Of a stretch of DNA of 64,000 nucleotides, positions 25,508 through 34,940 are shown piece by piece. Under the pieces are notes generated by a model. That model saw nothing but the letters and a program-made list of their open reading frames with translations. It searched no databases and was not told where the DNA came from. Source of the DNA: an uncultured Flavobacteriales bacterium (GTDB lineage: Bacteria > Bacteroidota > Bacteroidia > Flavobacteriales_D > Crocinitomicaceae); NCBI GenBank assembly GCA_903945495.1, contig CAJAVU010000021.1:62001-126000 (forward strand), read 5' to 3'. The first letter of the stretch is position 1. Each line of letters starts with the position of its first letter. The translations under genes and the position numbers were made by a program.

Positions 25508-26372
25508 TCGCCGATTTTAGGGATTGATAATAGTTCATTAAAGTTGGTTGCAACAATTCAAAAACTCCTTTATTAATCTCGTATTCTCCGTACCACACTA
25601 AATCATAAATACGGACACATTCCCTGAAAATATCACTATTTGGACGGCTTGCAACTTCCATTAAATAATGGTGATTGGTTTTATCCTTTTTCCATTGTAT
25701 CCAATTTTTCTGAATGAGTTCTTTCAAAATAAACGTGAAATATATACGAATACATTCACGGTAATCTTCACGCAGCATTGCCTCTTCCAACTTTAATTCA
25801 AGTTCAGTTTTAGAAATGACTGTTGGATTCCAATCATTTTCCACGTTTTGTTTTACCGTTTTGTTTGATGGCTGCTTGTTTTTCAAATAAAAATACAAGG
25901 CAAAAATCACCACTGCGATTAGTAAGATTACCAATAATGTTTTCCAAAAAGATGCAGGAATACTCGGCGCATTCACATCTGGAACATCAGGACCATCAAT
26001 ATCTGGTGTATCAACATCTGGCAAAGTGATTGGATCTGGTTTTTTAATTTTTGGATCCGCTTTTAGTGTTCCTCCACCTCCTTTACCGAACTGACGTTCA
26101 CGATCTTGCTGTATTTGTTGTGGGTTGTATTGAATTCCTTGAGAACCAGTTGATGGAGTGGATAAACCATTGGATGCATCCTCGGCGTCACTCATAGAAG
26201 ATGGACCGGAGTTGTACCAATCATCTGGACCTTTAAAATCTTTCTTTTTCTTGTACTTTAAATAATCCTTTTCTTGTTTCCACACTTTCTTTTTTGGATC
26301 CACAGAATTGCTTTGTCCATAGGAATTGAAAAGACTTACAAATAATACTATGAATACAAAAAACTTATTCAA
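25500..26372 (-). CDS. DUF4129-type membrane protein of the MoxR operon
   Basis: About 290 residues. No ATG fits: I prefer the TTG at 26372 because it opens directly into a signal peptide (MNKFFVFIVLFVSLFNSYGQ) and gives an 8-base overlap with the upstream gene; a TTG at 26411 is the alternative. A Pro/Asp-rich periplasmic stretch precedes one membrane helix near 143-163, then a cytosolic helical domain with IYFTFILKELIQKNWIQWKK and DKTNHHYLMEVASR, the DUF4129 signature. Role unknown; always linked to SpoIIM/MoxR genes in Bacteroidota. Confidence 0.7.
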   Translation of the reverse strand: MNKFFVFIVLFVSLFNSYGQSNSVDPKKKVWKQEKDYLKYKKKKDFKGPDDWYNSGPSSMSDAEDASNGLSTPSTGSQGIQYNPQQIQQDRERQFGKGGGGTLKADPKIKKPDPITLPDVDTPDIDGPDVPDVNAPSIPASFWKTLLVILLIAVVIFALYFYLKNKQPSNKTVKQNVENDWNPTVISKTELELKLEEAMLREDYRECIRIYFTFILKELIQKNWIQWKKDKTNHHYLMEVASRPNSDIFRECVRIYDLVWYGEYEINKGVFELLQPTLMNYYQSLKSANE

Positions 26373-28284
26373 AATCAACAGGTTTTTCTTGGAAACGGTT
26401 TCGTTTACCAAACTTTTTAAAATTCATTTTAAGCGAACTTGCTTCAGCCTTGTCCAATTCAGAATAGTAACTAAATCCAGCGGTAATCGCAATTAAAGGT
26501 AAAATACCCAAAAAATATAACAGATAGAAAACTTGACGAACAATGTTCCCAATCACAATGTAATCATCTGTAAATTCTCTAGAAACCCTTTTAACCAAAC
26601 CGACGAGCATATCCAATACATCTGGTACAAGTGGTCCATCTTGAAAACTATTATGAATACTAAATACGAAAGCAATTGGCTGAGCAATCAATACTATAAA
26701 TGCTAACAACAAGGCCATGGTCAAAATAGTGTTCCCATAATGTCTACGGCTAAATACAAAGGCTCTTCTCAAGCGTTTTCCAAAACTCAATTCATCTAAT
26801 CCCATGGTTGCGCTATGCAAATAAATGAATGGTATTAGGAAGAACACCCAAAACAGTAGATACCAAGGAATACCAAATAAAATGGCCATAAATAAGAACG
26901 TTCCTACCCAAATGGCAAAGAAACGTTTTCGTGCAAATGCAAAGAAACTTCTCCAAGAAAATGCTTCGTTCATACTTGAAAAAGTCCAAAAAACCGCTGT
27001 GAAAATGAGTGCACTGTTAATGGTCCAAGCAAATGCAATGATTCCATCAGTTAACGATGTAAAATCAGAACCCAACATAATTGCCAGTTGTCCAGACCAA
27101 TCGTACCAATATTCTGTTTCCAATTGGTCATACTTCAATGTGTCCTGAATTACCACAAGTAGGATGGTAATTGGTACAACAATTGAAAAAATAACTTTTG
27201 AAAATTTCTTAAAATAGATGCGATAGAATTGAAATGAATCAGAAATTAGTTGTCCTGTATTGCGAATTTTAAACAATTCAATTTTCGTTGCTTTTTTAAA
27301 TGGTGCGGCATCTTCCACATCTACAAGTTCAGGATATTTTCTAGCTACATATATCGGATAGAAAACATAAACGAATAAAATCAAACTAAAGGATAAAAGA
27401 ATCAAGGTCCATTTTGACCATTCCGGCAAGGTTTGGTAATTGTGTGTTACGTAACTTTCTAAAAATCCAGCTGCTATAATAAAAGGAACCAAACTCATCA
27501 TTATTTTAAGTCCACGTTTGGTCGAAAGCTGCAGTGATTGCAAGCGCGTGTAGGATCTTGGGAAAAGCCAACCATTACCAGCGGTAATACCAGCAGCGCC
27601 AGCAATTACAATCGATGAAATTTCAAACGCTCCATGAATCCAAATACCAAGAAAACTGGTTATTAAGAGTCCTTTCATTTTAAAGAAATACTGAAATGCA
27701 CCTAACATAACACCATTGTAGAACATCAGTACATGCGTTCCAACAGTAAAAAAGAAACCAACAAAAAAGGTTAAAAACGAGACCTTCATATTGTTAGTGG
27801 TAATTTCTATAAACATTCCCAATTGACTATCGTCTTGGTAAACATTCAAAGGAACACCTTTTTTAATATTCTCAATGGTCATATCAACATATCCATCACC
27901 CATCACCACTCGGGGAAAATCAGGATCGAAATGTGTTGTGATTGCGCCTATAAGTGCATACACCAAAAACGCCACGAGCGCAAATAATAGATTTTTTCGT
28001 GCACGATAAATTTCAAGGGGTAACGAAACTTTCCAAACCGTAAAGAGTTTTTTGAACGATTCTCCGCGCTGTTTATGAACGCCAGTGAACACCTTCTGTG
28101 CCAGTTGATTCAGATAAACGCGAACCGTTCTTCTCTTGTAAAATGTTTGAGCATAACTCAAATCATCCGTCATATCCATATATAGATTACTCAGCTCTTC
28201 TGGATCTTGGGAATTAGATTCATAGAGTTTTTCGAAGCGTTGCCACTTTTCCTTGTTTTGCTGTATGAAGGATGTTTCTTTCAT
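26365..28284 (-). CDS. SpoIIM-domain membrane protein fused to a second multi-helix membrane domain
   Basis: 639 residues, about twice the length of a stand-alone SpoIIM protein. Residues 1-90 are soluble and helical; about 90-330 form the SpoIIM domain with conserved NNMKVSFLTFFVGFFFTVGT, GLLITSFLGIWIHGAFEIS and IAGAAGITAGNG. From about 335 a second domain starts with KIELFKIRNTGQLISDSFQFY, resembling the separate multi-pass protein that usually follows spoIIM in flavobacterial operons, with helices to residue 620. It is the first gene of the five- or six-gene operon. A TATCTTTA box at 28303-28296 lies 11 bases before the ATG. No sporulation is implied. Confidence 0.78.
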   Translation of the reverse strand: MKETSFIQQNKEKWQRFEKLYESNSQDPEELSNLYMDMTDDLSYAQTFYKRRTVRVYLNQLAQKVFTGVHKQRGESFKKLFTVWKVSLPLEIYRARKNLLFALVAFLVYALIGAITTHFDPDFPRVVMGDGYVDMTIENIKKGVPLNVYQDDSQLGMFIEITTNNMKVSFLTFFVGFFFTVGTHVLMFYNGVMLGAFQYFFKMKGLLITSFLGIWIHGAFEISSIVIAGAAGITAGNGWLFPRSYTRLQSLQLSTKRGLKIMMSLVPFIIAAGFLESYVTHNYQTLPEWSKWTLILLSFSLILFVYVFYPIYVARKYPELVDVEDAAPFKKATKIELFKIRNTGQLISDSFQFYRIYFKKFSKVIFSIVVPITILLVVIQDTLKYDQLETEYWYDWSGQLAIMLGSDFTSLTDGIIAFAWTINSALIFTAVFWTFSSMNEAFSWRSFFAFARKRFFAIWVGTFLFMAILFGIPWYLLFWVFFLIPFIYLHSATMGLDELSFGKRLRRAFVFSRRHYGNTILTMALLLAFIVLIAQPIAFVFSIHNSFQDGPLVPDVLDMLVGLVKRVSREFTDDYIVIGNIVRQVFYLLYFLGILPLIAITAGFSYYSELDKAEASSLKMNFKKFGKRNRFQEKPVDFE

Positions 28285-28406
28285 TCGACGGAATGTAAAG
28301 ATATAAAAAGAAGAAAGTGAAACTTAGAAATCAAGAATTTTATTTCCAGAAATGAATGCATAACGAGAAAGGAAGAAAAATTCTACAATTCCCTTCAGGA
28401 AAAGCA

Positions 28407-29378
28407 TTATTTTTTATTTCGGCGATGCGAAATTTCCAATTTACCAATTTTCAAGTAAAAACCTCCTGAACGTTCCTTTGTTGCTTTAGCCGTTCTAAAA
28501 TCGACTTCTTGTTTCACTGCTTCAGACAAACGATTGGTAATTGGTTTAATTGGGTTTTTCATATCTTGAAAGCCGACAGCTCCAACTTTTTGATCAAATT
28601 TCGAAACCACTGGAACACTCGATGTTTCAACAAATTCAACTTCATTTTCCACCTCATCTGTATGAATTTTGTTCACTCCTTTAGCAGTCAAACGATCAAC
28701 ATCTGTTCGTTTATTCGGCGCAATTATAACTGTCGCCAATTGCTGAGGATCTGATTCAACCGCAGTTTGAAGCGTTTGAATAAATGTTGATTCTGTTGAT
28801 GTTCCATTTGTAGTTACACTTGGTTTTACTGTCCCTTTAAAATGAATTTTTGCTGTGGAACCTGCGGCATTACCAAATTCGAGAGAAGGTGTTTGAATAA
28901 AAAAGAATACTGCAACACTCGCCGCAGCGGCTAATGAAAGAAGCGGCCAAAGTGCTACACGGCGCACTTGTTTCAAGGAAGATTTCTCAGCATACACAAT
29001 TGACTCATCAGCGGTCATTTTTGTGTGAGCATATACACGTTGTGCATGCAAAAGAGAAGGGTCTTGAGCTAAAAACACATTTAATTCAGCATTTTTATTT
29101 TCAGTCAACAATCCTTCAGTTTGAGCAATTAAAAATTGTTCAACGTTGTTTAATGAAATAGCTGCTTCATTAAAACTTACTTGTTTCAAGTTTTCTTTAA
29201 ACGTTTGATCCAGCGCTACAAATTGATCGTCCATTGTAACAAGGGACTCATCTTCCAAGCGCAAATCCGGATGCTCTTCCATGAATTTTAAAAACAAAGC
29301 AGTATCCTCTTCGCTCAAAGTTCCTTCGAGAAAATCAAGGTAAAAAGCCTCGTAATTAAATATACTGATGTGTTCCAT
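28407..29378 (-). CDS. Probable anti-sigma factor (single-pass membrane protein)
   Basis: 323 residues. The acidic N-terminal 120 residues have the anti-sigma/zinc-less pattern seen in Bacteroidota (YLDFLEGTLSEEDTALFLKF, then FLIAQTEGLLTENKNAELN). One membrane helix lies at about 142-161 (ALWPLLSLAAAASVAVFFF), followed by a Ser/Thr-rich extracytoplasmic part and a basic C terminus (SHRRNKK). The gene follows the ECF sigma factor by nine bases, the usual sigma/anti-sigma order. The identification rests on topology and context rather than on a strong motif. Confidence 0.65.
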   Translation of the reverse strand: MEHISIFNYEAFYLDFLEGTLSEEDTALFLKFMEEHPDLRLEDESLVTMDDQFVALDQTFKENLKQVSFNEAAISLNNVEQFLIAQTEGLLTENKNAELNVFLAQDPSLLHAQRVYAHTKMTADESIVYAEKSSLKQVRRVALWPLLSLAAAASVAVFFFIQTPSLEFGNAAGSTAKIHFKGTVKPSVTTNGTSTESTFIQTLQTAVESDPQQLATVIIAPNKRTDVDRLTAKGVNKIHTDEVENEVEFVETSSVPVVSKFDQKVGAVGFQDMKNPIKPITNRLSEAVKQEVDFRTAKATKERSGGFYLKIGKLEISHRRNKK

Positions 29379-29387
29379 GGTTCGTAT

Positions 29388-29873
29388 TTATACTACTAAT
29401 TCAGTTCGTTTAATGTAATCCTTTAATGTTTGTCGCGCTCTAAAAATATACACTTTCACTTGCGATTCATTCAAGTTTGTTATTTCTGCAATTTCTGCAT
29501 AATTGTACCCTTCATAATCGCGTAAAAGCACGACAGTTTTTTGAACCTCCGGCAATTTGTCTAACGCATCGTTCAACACTTTTTGTAAATCGAATGAAAT
29601 CGAAAATTCGGTTGAAGCGGTGTGTTCTACTTTTTCAAAATCACCATTTCTTCCTTCTTTTTTCACCCAATCAACAAGTGCATGATACGCCGTTGTAAAC
29701 AAATATGACTTCACTTTTTCATACGCTACTTCTTCGTGCTTTATCCACACTTTTGTAAACGTTTCTTGTACAATATCCTTAGCAGACATCTCGTTTTTGA
29801 GATGCTTTAGAGCGAATCTGTAGATGTTATCCGAAAATTCGTCGACTGCTAAATTGTACTCTTTTGAAGTCAT
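29388..29873 (-). CDS. ECF-type RNA polymerase sigma factor
   Basis: 161 residues from ATG 29873; the upstream TTG at 29891 is less likely. Sigma region 2 (DNIYRFALKHLKNEMSAKDI, then VQETFTKVWIK) and region 4 (LDKLPEVQKTVVLLRDYEGY, then NYAEIAEITNLNESQVKVYI) are both clear, with a short linker, which is the ECF layout. It precedes the probable anti-sigma gene. The spacer upstream contains two AAGTTACAG copies 11 bases apart, possibly the autoregulated promoter. Confidence 0.88.
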   Translation of the reverse strand: MTSKEYNLAVDEFSDNIYRFALKHLKNEMSAKDIVQETFTKVWIKHEEVAYEKVKSYLFTTAYHALVDWVKKEGRNGDFEKVEHTASTEFSISFDLQKVLNDALDKLPEVQKTVVLLRDYEGYNYAEIAEITNLNESQVKVYIFRARQTLKDYIKRTELVV

Positions 29874-29903
29874 TTCGTTTATTGGTTCCAACGTTAGACT
29901 TGC

Positions 29904-29923
29904 AAGTTACAGAAAAGTTACAG
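29904..29923 (-). promoter_or_regulatory. Direct repeat upstream of the ECF sigma gene
   Basis: CTGTAACTT (minus strand) occurs twice with an 11-base period (29923-29915 and 29912-29904), about one helical turn apart, ending 30 bases before ATG 29873. It may bind a regulator or form an ECF-type promoter. Confidence 0.4.
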
Positions 29924-29942
29924 CGATTTGAAAATTTTATTT

Positions 29943-32162
29943 TTATTGGTACTTCAAAACAAATTGAACCAGCTCTTTTTCTTCAAAATTCTTTGGTTCA
30001 TAAAGCTTTGCTTGTTCTTTCAATTCTTCCAATGTTTGCGTTCCTTTAAAAGCAGAATCGCGCAATTGAAGACCAAACCCAACAACAAGATTCAGCAATT
30101 CATCTTTCAAAAGTGGAGCATCTTGACTTAATACAATTCGTCGTTCAATACTCTCTTTTTCTTCAAACGGTTTGTAGCGCAATTTCACAAACGCCAATTC
30201 ATTTGTGGCAATAGTGCTTGTCGCTTGAACAAAGTGGGTTTCCACATTCGAAGCTGTTCCACGCTCAATTTCGTAAACAGCCGTAACTTCATGTCCATAC
30301 CCCATTTCACCACCATCTTTTGTATCATCTATAAAATCTTGAGCTTTCAATAAGCGATTTTCGTAGCCAATCAAACGGTAGGTTTTTACCAAATTTGGAT
30401 TAAACTCAACGTTCAATTTCACGTCTCTGGCAAGGTTTAATAAGTTTCCAATGTCATTCACCAAAACGCGTTGCGATTCTTCTAGGGAATTTATGTAAAA
30501 ATGATTCCCATCACCTTTATCCGCTAAGGTTTCTAAGGTGGAATTTTTATAATTTCCCATGCCAAATCCCAAGGCAGTTAAATAAATTCCTTGTCCGCGT
30601 TGTTGTTCAATGTATTTTTCCAAATCACCAGGCGCGTTAATTCCAACATTAAAATCTCCATCTGTAGCAAGAATAATGCGATTGTTGAGTTCAGGGTCAT
30701 AATGCTGTTTGGCCAACTTATAAGCCGTTTCAATACCACCAATTCCGTTTGTTGAACCACCAGAAGTCAAATTGTCTAAGGCATTCATAATAATCGACTT
30801 TTCGTTACACAATGTTGGTTCCAACACAACTCCGCTTGTTCCAGCATACGTTACAATCGCCACACGATCGTTTGCTTGCAGCGTTTTCACAAATTCCTTC
30901 ATCCCTTGTACTAACAATGGCAACCTATCCGAGCTGCTCATTGAACCAGAAACATCAATCAAAAAGACAAAATTGTGCTGTTTACGTGGCAAATCTTTCG
31001 GTAGATCTTGTGCTTTCAGATGCACTTTAACCAATTCATGTTCTTTGTTCCAAGCACAAGCTAAGCGTTCGATGGACACATTTACCAATTCATTCGTTGC
31101 CTGTTCATTCATCTCATAGTCGAACGAATTAATCATTTCCTCCAATTTTACTGCATCGCGCGCAACCGGCAAGTGGTTCAGCATTTGGTTTTTCACATAG
31201 GACCAAGATGCTTGATCGATATCAATTCCAAACGTTGAATTCGGATGGGTTAAAGGAGAAAGGAAGTCGTTTTCATAAATTGGCAAAAAAGCATCGTAAT
31301 TTTTTTCTGGAGGAAGCAGTTTTGGTTCAACCTGTTTTTTTGATTTGCGAATGCGTGGTTCAATCTGTTTGCCTTGTGTATACGATTTTGTTTCAATGCG
31401 AATAACACCGCCAGTGACATCTCCATAATTTGCAGGAATTCCGCCGTTTAAAACCGTCACATTATCAATTGACCCTTTCGAAACAGCATCCACATTTCTT
31501 ACACGCATTCCATCAACATAATAAGCAACATCATTTGCGCGTGAGCCACGAAAATGTAAATCACCCGTTTCCTCGGTGGTTGTTACACCGCCCACAGTTG
31601 ATGCAATTCCATTGACGCTTCGTGCTGGCAAACGGGAAATATCTTCACGTATAATTGAAGAAGTCATCGCATTTCCATTCGAGAAACCCAAGATTGGTCT
31701 TCGAGCCATGCAAGTTACCATGTGAATTTCTTGAATAGGAAGACTACCATAATCAAAAAGGCCAGTTTCCATTTTTTGTTGAATGCCATTTTGCCCTGAG
31801 CTAAGAAATTTTTCAGTGTTGACGTTGTTTTTAGACTTTACTTGCAGAAAACTACTGTCGATGAAAAACACTGAACTCAACAGTTGGTTTTCTTGAATGA
31901 AAATACTTGCAGAGAATGTTTTACTAAAATCATCATTTTGAATCCAAACAGTTAGTTCACCAACTGGTAAATCACGAAGAATTAGTGAACCATCATACGT
32001 CGTAAAACCTTCTGCACAGAAAGAATCCGAAAATAATTGGATATTCATTCCTTCAATTGTTCGACTTGAAGAATTGTCGAAGCATTTTAAATAAGCTCCA
32101 CCTGTTTGAGCTGAGACACATGTTGCCTGGAATAAAAGCAAATAAAGTAAAAAACGTTTCAT
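29943..32162 (-). CDS. TonB-plug / von Willebrand A fusion protein (DUF3520 type)
   Basis: 739 residues from ATG 32162 (signal MKRFLLYLLLFQATCVSAQ). Order of parts: a carboxypeptidase-regulatory-like beta-sandwich (about 20-95), a TonB-receptor plug-like segment (about 165-250, DLHFRGSRANDVAYYVDGMR and VLNGGIPANYGDVTGGVIRI) without any beta-barrel, a YfbK-type linker (ASWSYVKNQMLNHLP), a vWA domain with MIDAS DVSGSMSSS near residue 399 and a later ATDGDFNVG, then the DUF3520 C-terminal region. It would sit in the periplasm or at the outer membrane. It lies directly upstream of the sigma/anti-sigma pair on the same strand. Confidence 0.8.
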   Translation of the reverse strand: MKRFLLYLLLFQATCVSAQTGGAYLKCFDNSSSRTIEGMNIQLFSDSFCAEGFTTYDGSLILRDLPVGELTVWIQNDDFSKTFSASIFIQENQLLSSVFFIDSSFLQVKSKNNVNTEKFLSSGQNGIQQKMETGLFDYGSLPIQEIHMVTCMARRPILGFSNGNAMTSSIIREDISRLPARSVNGIASTVGGVTTTEETGDLHFRGSRANDVAYYVDGMRVRNVDAVSKGSIDNVTVLNGGIPANYGDVTGGVIRIETKSYTQGKQIEPRIRKSKKQVEPKLLPPEKNYDAFLPIYENDFLSPLTHPNSTFGIDIDQASWSYVKNQMLNHLPVARDAVKLEEMINSFDYEMNEQATNELVNVSIERLACAWNKEHELVKVHLKAQDLPKDLPRKQHNFVFLIDVSGSMSSSDRLPLLVQGMKEFVKTLQANDRVAIVTYAGTSGVVLEPTLCNEKSIIMNALDNLTSGGSTNGIGGIETAYKLAKQHYDPELNNRIILATDGDFNVGINAPGDLEKYIEQQRGQGIYLTALGFGMGNYKNSTLETLADKGDGNHFYINSLEESQRVLVNDIGNLLNLARDVKLNVEFNPNLVKTYRLIGYENRLLKAQDFIDDTKDGGEMGYGHEVTAVYEIERGTASNVETHFVQATSTIATNELAFVKLRYKPFEEKESIERRIVLSQDAPLLKDELLNLVVGFGLQLRDSAFKGTQTLEELKEQAKLYEPKNFEEKELVQFVLKYQ

Positions 32163-32169
32163 GGCAGTA

Positions 32170-32191
32170 ATTTGACTTGTAGATGTCAAAT
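32170..32191. promoter_or_regulatory. Inverted repeat, candidate operator of the vWA gene
   Basis: ATTTGAC, 8 bases, GTCAAAT: a perfect 7-bp palindrome centred 18 bases upstream of ATG 32162. It would be at or just after the transcription start. Confidence 0.4.
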
Positions 32192-32253
32192 CAAACCGGA
32201 ATCCATAAAAGCAATTAGTTTATCTCTTTAATCGTGTCTGAAAAAATTCAAAA

Positions 32254-33447
32254 TTACTCGCGAATCGCTTTAATTCCAGGCAATTCAATTCCTTCCAAGT
32301 ATTCCAACATTGCACCACCACCAGTTGATACATACGAAACTTTATCAGCCAATTTGAATTTATTGATTGCTGCAACAGAATCTCCACCACCGATTAGTGA
32401 AAATGCGCCCTTTTCCGTAGCTTCAACGATTGCGTTTGCAACATCTTTTGTTCCTTGTTGAAAGTTTTCCATTTCGAAAACACCCATTGGTCCATTCCAC
32501 AAAATCAATTTGGAATTGGCGATAATTTCACGACACGCTTTTGATGTTTCAGAACCTGTATCTAAGCCCATCCAACCTGCAGGAATTTCACCAATTTTTA
32601 CTTCTTTGCGATTTGCATCGTTGTCAAATTTATCTGCAATAATTGTATCTGTTGGAATGTATAGATTCACGCCTTTCGCTTTTGCTTCGTCCATGATTTT
32701 TTTCGCCATTGGAACAAAATCATCTTCGATCAATGAATTTCCAACTTCTCCACCCATTGCTTTTACAAAGGTGTAAGCCATTCCACCACCAACAATCAAA
32801 TTGTCAACTTTATCCAGCAAACGTTCGATAATTGTAATTTTCGACGAAACTTTTGCTCCACCGACAATTGCTGTCAATGGTTTTTCATCGCTGTTCAATA
32901 CTTTATCAACCGCTTTAATTTCACCTTCCAGCAAATAGCCAAACATTTTATCATTTGGGAAAAACTTCGCAACAACTGTTGTACTCGCATGCGCTCTGTG
33001 AGCAGTACCAAAGGCATCATTCACGAACACATCACCATGTTTTGCCAATTGCTCAGCGAAACTTTCCGTTCCAGCCGTTTCACGTTTATGAAAACGAACA
33101 TTTTCCAACATCAATACTTCACCTGGTTTCAATGCAGCACTCATCGCATCCGCTTGATCTCCAATGCAATCATCTGCAAATTGAACAGGAACACCCAACA
33201 ATTCAGATGTATGACCAACAATGTGACGCAATGAAAATTTATCCTCAGGACCATCTTTCGGACGACCCAAATGTGACATTAATATCACACTTCCACCATT
33301 TTTTAAAATGTGTTGAATCGTAGGCAAAGCAGCACGAATACGTGTGTCATCTGTAATTTCAAACGTTTCTTTATCCAATGGAACGTTAAAATCAACGCGA
33401 ATTAAAGCTCTTTTTCCTGCGAAATTGTAAGTGTGAATATCTGCCAT
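32254..33447 (-). CDS. pgk: Phosphoglycerate kinase
   Basis: 397 residues, normal length. Diagnostic segments: [20 protein letters not shown] (substrate), [53 protein letters not shown] and the nucleotide loop [14 protein letters not shown]. It catalyses the ATP-forming step 1,3-bisphosphoglycerate to 3-phosphoglycerate. It is monocistronic; the -7 box TAACTTTG lies 24 bases before the ATG, and xseA is divergent. Confidence 0.97.
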   Translation of the reverse strand: MADIHTYNFAGKRALIRVDFNVPLDKETFEITDDTRIRAALPTIQHILKNGGSVILMSHLGRPKDGPEDKFSLRHIVGHTSELLGVPVQFADDCIGDQADAMSAALKPGEVLMLENVRFHKRETAGTESFAEQLAKHGDVFVNDAFGTAHRAHASTTVVAKFFPNDKMFGYLLEGEIKAVDKVLNSDEKPLTAIVGGAKVSSKITIIERLLDKVDNLIVGGGMAYTFVKAMGGEVGNSLIEDDFVPMAKKIMDEAKAKGVNLYIPTDTIIADKFDNDANRKEVKIGEIPAGWMGLDTGSETSKACREIIANSKLILWNGPMGVFEMENFQQGTKDVANAIVEATEKGAFSLIGGGDSVAAINKFKLADKVSYVSTGGGAMLEYLEGIELPGIKAIRE

Positions 33448-33471
33448 TACTGAAGTTTTTAAATGTTATGG

Positions 33472-33479
33472 CAAAGTTA
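33472..33479 (-). promoter_or_regulatory. -7 promoter element of pgk
   Basis: TAACTTTG on the minus strand, an exact TAnnTTTG match 24 bases before the pgk ATG. The place where a -33 box would lie (about 33500) is occupied by a 14-bp tandem repeat. Confidence 0.5.
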
Positions 33480-33482
33480 ATT

Positions 33483-33510
33483 AGAACATGGAACATAGAA
33501 CATGGAACAT
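33483..33510. repeat. Two exact copies of a 14-bp tandem repeat in the pgk/xseA spacer
   Basis: AGAACATGGAACAT is present twice head to tail (33483-33496 and 33497-33510). Each copy is itself built from two GAACAT hexamers. It falls in the divergent promoter region. Confidence 0.8.
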
Positions 33511-33551
33511 CGACTTTTTTCTCTGAAATAAATTGGTTAATTTCATCCTCC

Positions 33552-34940
33552 GTGTCAGAAAATCGTCAAATATTCAGTTTACAGCAGGTTGTTTCTTCTA
33601 TTCGAAAAACAATTGAAGAACGCTATCAATCAAGTTATTGGGTGAAGGCGGAAATGCATAAATTGAATTTATACCCGAGTGGACACGCTTTTCCGGAATT
33701 GGTTCAAAAGGAAAATGACAAAATTGTCGCACAAATAAATGCTTCTATTTGGAACCATAATTTTCAACGCATCAACAAACAATTTATTCAAGTTGTAAAA
33801 GAACCGTTAAAAGAAGGAACGACCTTATTGCTAAATGTTAAAGTTGTGTTCCATGAAACATTTGGGCTGAGTTTGCAAATTTTGGATATTGATCCCAATT
33901 ATGCACTTGGTGAATTGCAGCGCGAACGCGAAGAAACCTTGAAAAAGTTACAGGCAGAACGTTTGATCAATGCGAATCAATTATTAGATTTTCCATTGTT
34001 GCCAAAACGCATTGCAATTATCTCAGCGGATACGAGTAAAGGTTTATCCGATTTCATGAAAGTCTTGAACAACAATCCATGGAATTATCAGTTTTTTACC
34101 ATGTTGTTTCAAGCGTATTTGCAAGGCGATGTTGCTGCACCTTCGATTATTGAACAATTAAAACGGATTGAAAAAGTAAAACATCATTTTGATGTGGTGG
34201 TAATTGTGCGTGGCGGCGGTGGTGAAGTTGGTCTTTCGTGCTATAACAATTATGAGTTGTGCAAAGCCATTGCTTCTTTTTCCTTACCTATTTTGACGGG
34301 AATTGGTCATTCAACCAATATGACGGTTGCAGAACTTGTGGCTTTTCGAAATGCCATTACACCAACCGAATTAGCAGACTTTCTGTTACAAACCTTTCAC
34401 GATTTTTCAGTTCCCGTGAACGATGCACGTAAAGTATTACGAACTTCAAGCGCTCGCTTGCTAGAAACAAACAAACAACTCTTTTCAGCAGAAACAAAAC
34501 ACTTCAAAAACAGCGCAAACAACTATTTGTTGGACGCAAAAAACACCTTAGTGGTAACGAGTCAAAAATTTAAGAATGAGGCTAAAACATTGCTTACACG
34601 TAATCGAGAGCACTTACATTTTGCGCAAAAAGAATGTTTAAATTACTCCAATCGTTTGTTTAAAGTGAATCGTGAAAAATTAGCAGAACATGTTGAACAA
34701 CTACCGACAAAGTTTGCCAATCGACTTGCAAAAGAACAACAGCAACTTTCAGAAATGGAAAACATGGTGCGTTTAATGGATCCTAAAAATGTATTGAAAC
34801 GCGGTTATTCCATCACGACAATCAATGGACAAACATTAGATATAAATAATCCTGTAAAAATCGGTGATACAATCAAAACAGTAACGTATGATTTTGAACT
34901 CACCTCAACCGTACTAAAAAAAGAAGAACATGACGAATGA
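33552..34940 (+). CDS. xseA: Exodeoxyribonuclease VII large subunit
   Basis: 462 residues if translation starts at GTG 33552 (VSENRQIFSLQQVVSSIRKT), where family homology begins; ATG 33468 would add 28 unrelated residues and run through the pgk promoter and the tandem repeat. The OB-fold N domain (SYWVKAEMHKLNLYPSGHAF) is followed by the catalytic region with IISADTSKGLSDFMKVL, VVIVRGGGGEVGL and GIGHSTNMTVAELVA, a long coiled-coil part, and the C-terminal LKRGYSITTINGQ motif. With XseB it degrades single-stranded DNA. It overlaps xseB by 11 bases. Confidence 0.92.
   Translation: MSENRQIFSLQQVVSSIRKTIEERYQSSYWVKAEMHKLNLYPSGHAFPELVQKENDKIVAQINASIWNHNFQRINKQFIQVVKEPLKEGTTLLLNVKVVFHETFGLSLQILDIDPNYALGELQREREETLKKLQAERLINANQLLDFPLLPKRIAIISADTSKGLSDFMKVLNNNPWNYQFFTMLFQAYLQGDVAAPSIIEQLKRIEKVKHHFDVVVIVRGGGGEVGLSCYNNYELCKAIASFSLPILTGIGHSTNMTVAELVAFRNAITPTELADFLLQTFHDFSVPVNDARKVLRTSSARLLETNKQLFSAETKHFKNSANNYLLDAKNTLVVTSQKFKNEAKTLLTRNREHLHFAQKECLNYSNRLFKVNREKLAEHVEQLPTKFANRLAKEQQQLSEMENMVRLMDPKNVLKRGYSITTINGQTLDINNPVKIGDTIKTVTYDFELTSTVLKKEEHDE

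Noticed and set aside
26365-28284. SpoIIM domain as evidence for sporulation
   Set aside because: SpoIIM proteins are widespread in non-sporulating Bacteroidota, always in this MoxR-type operon; no sporulation genes are present.
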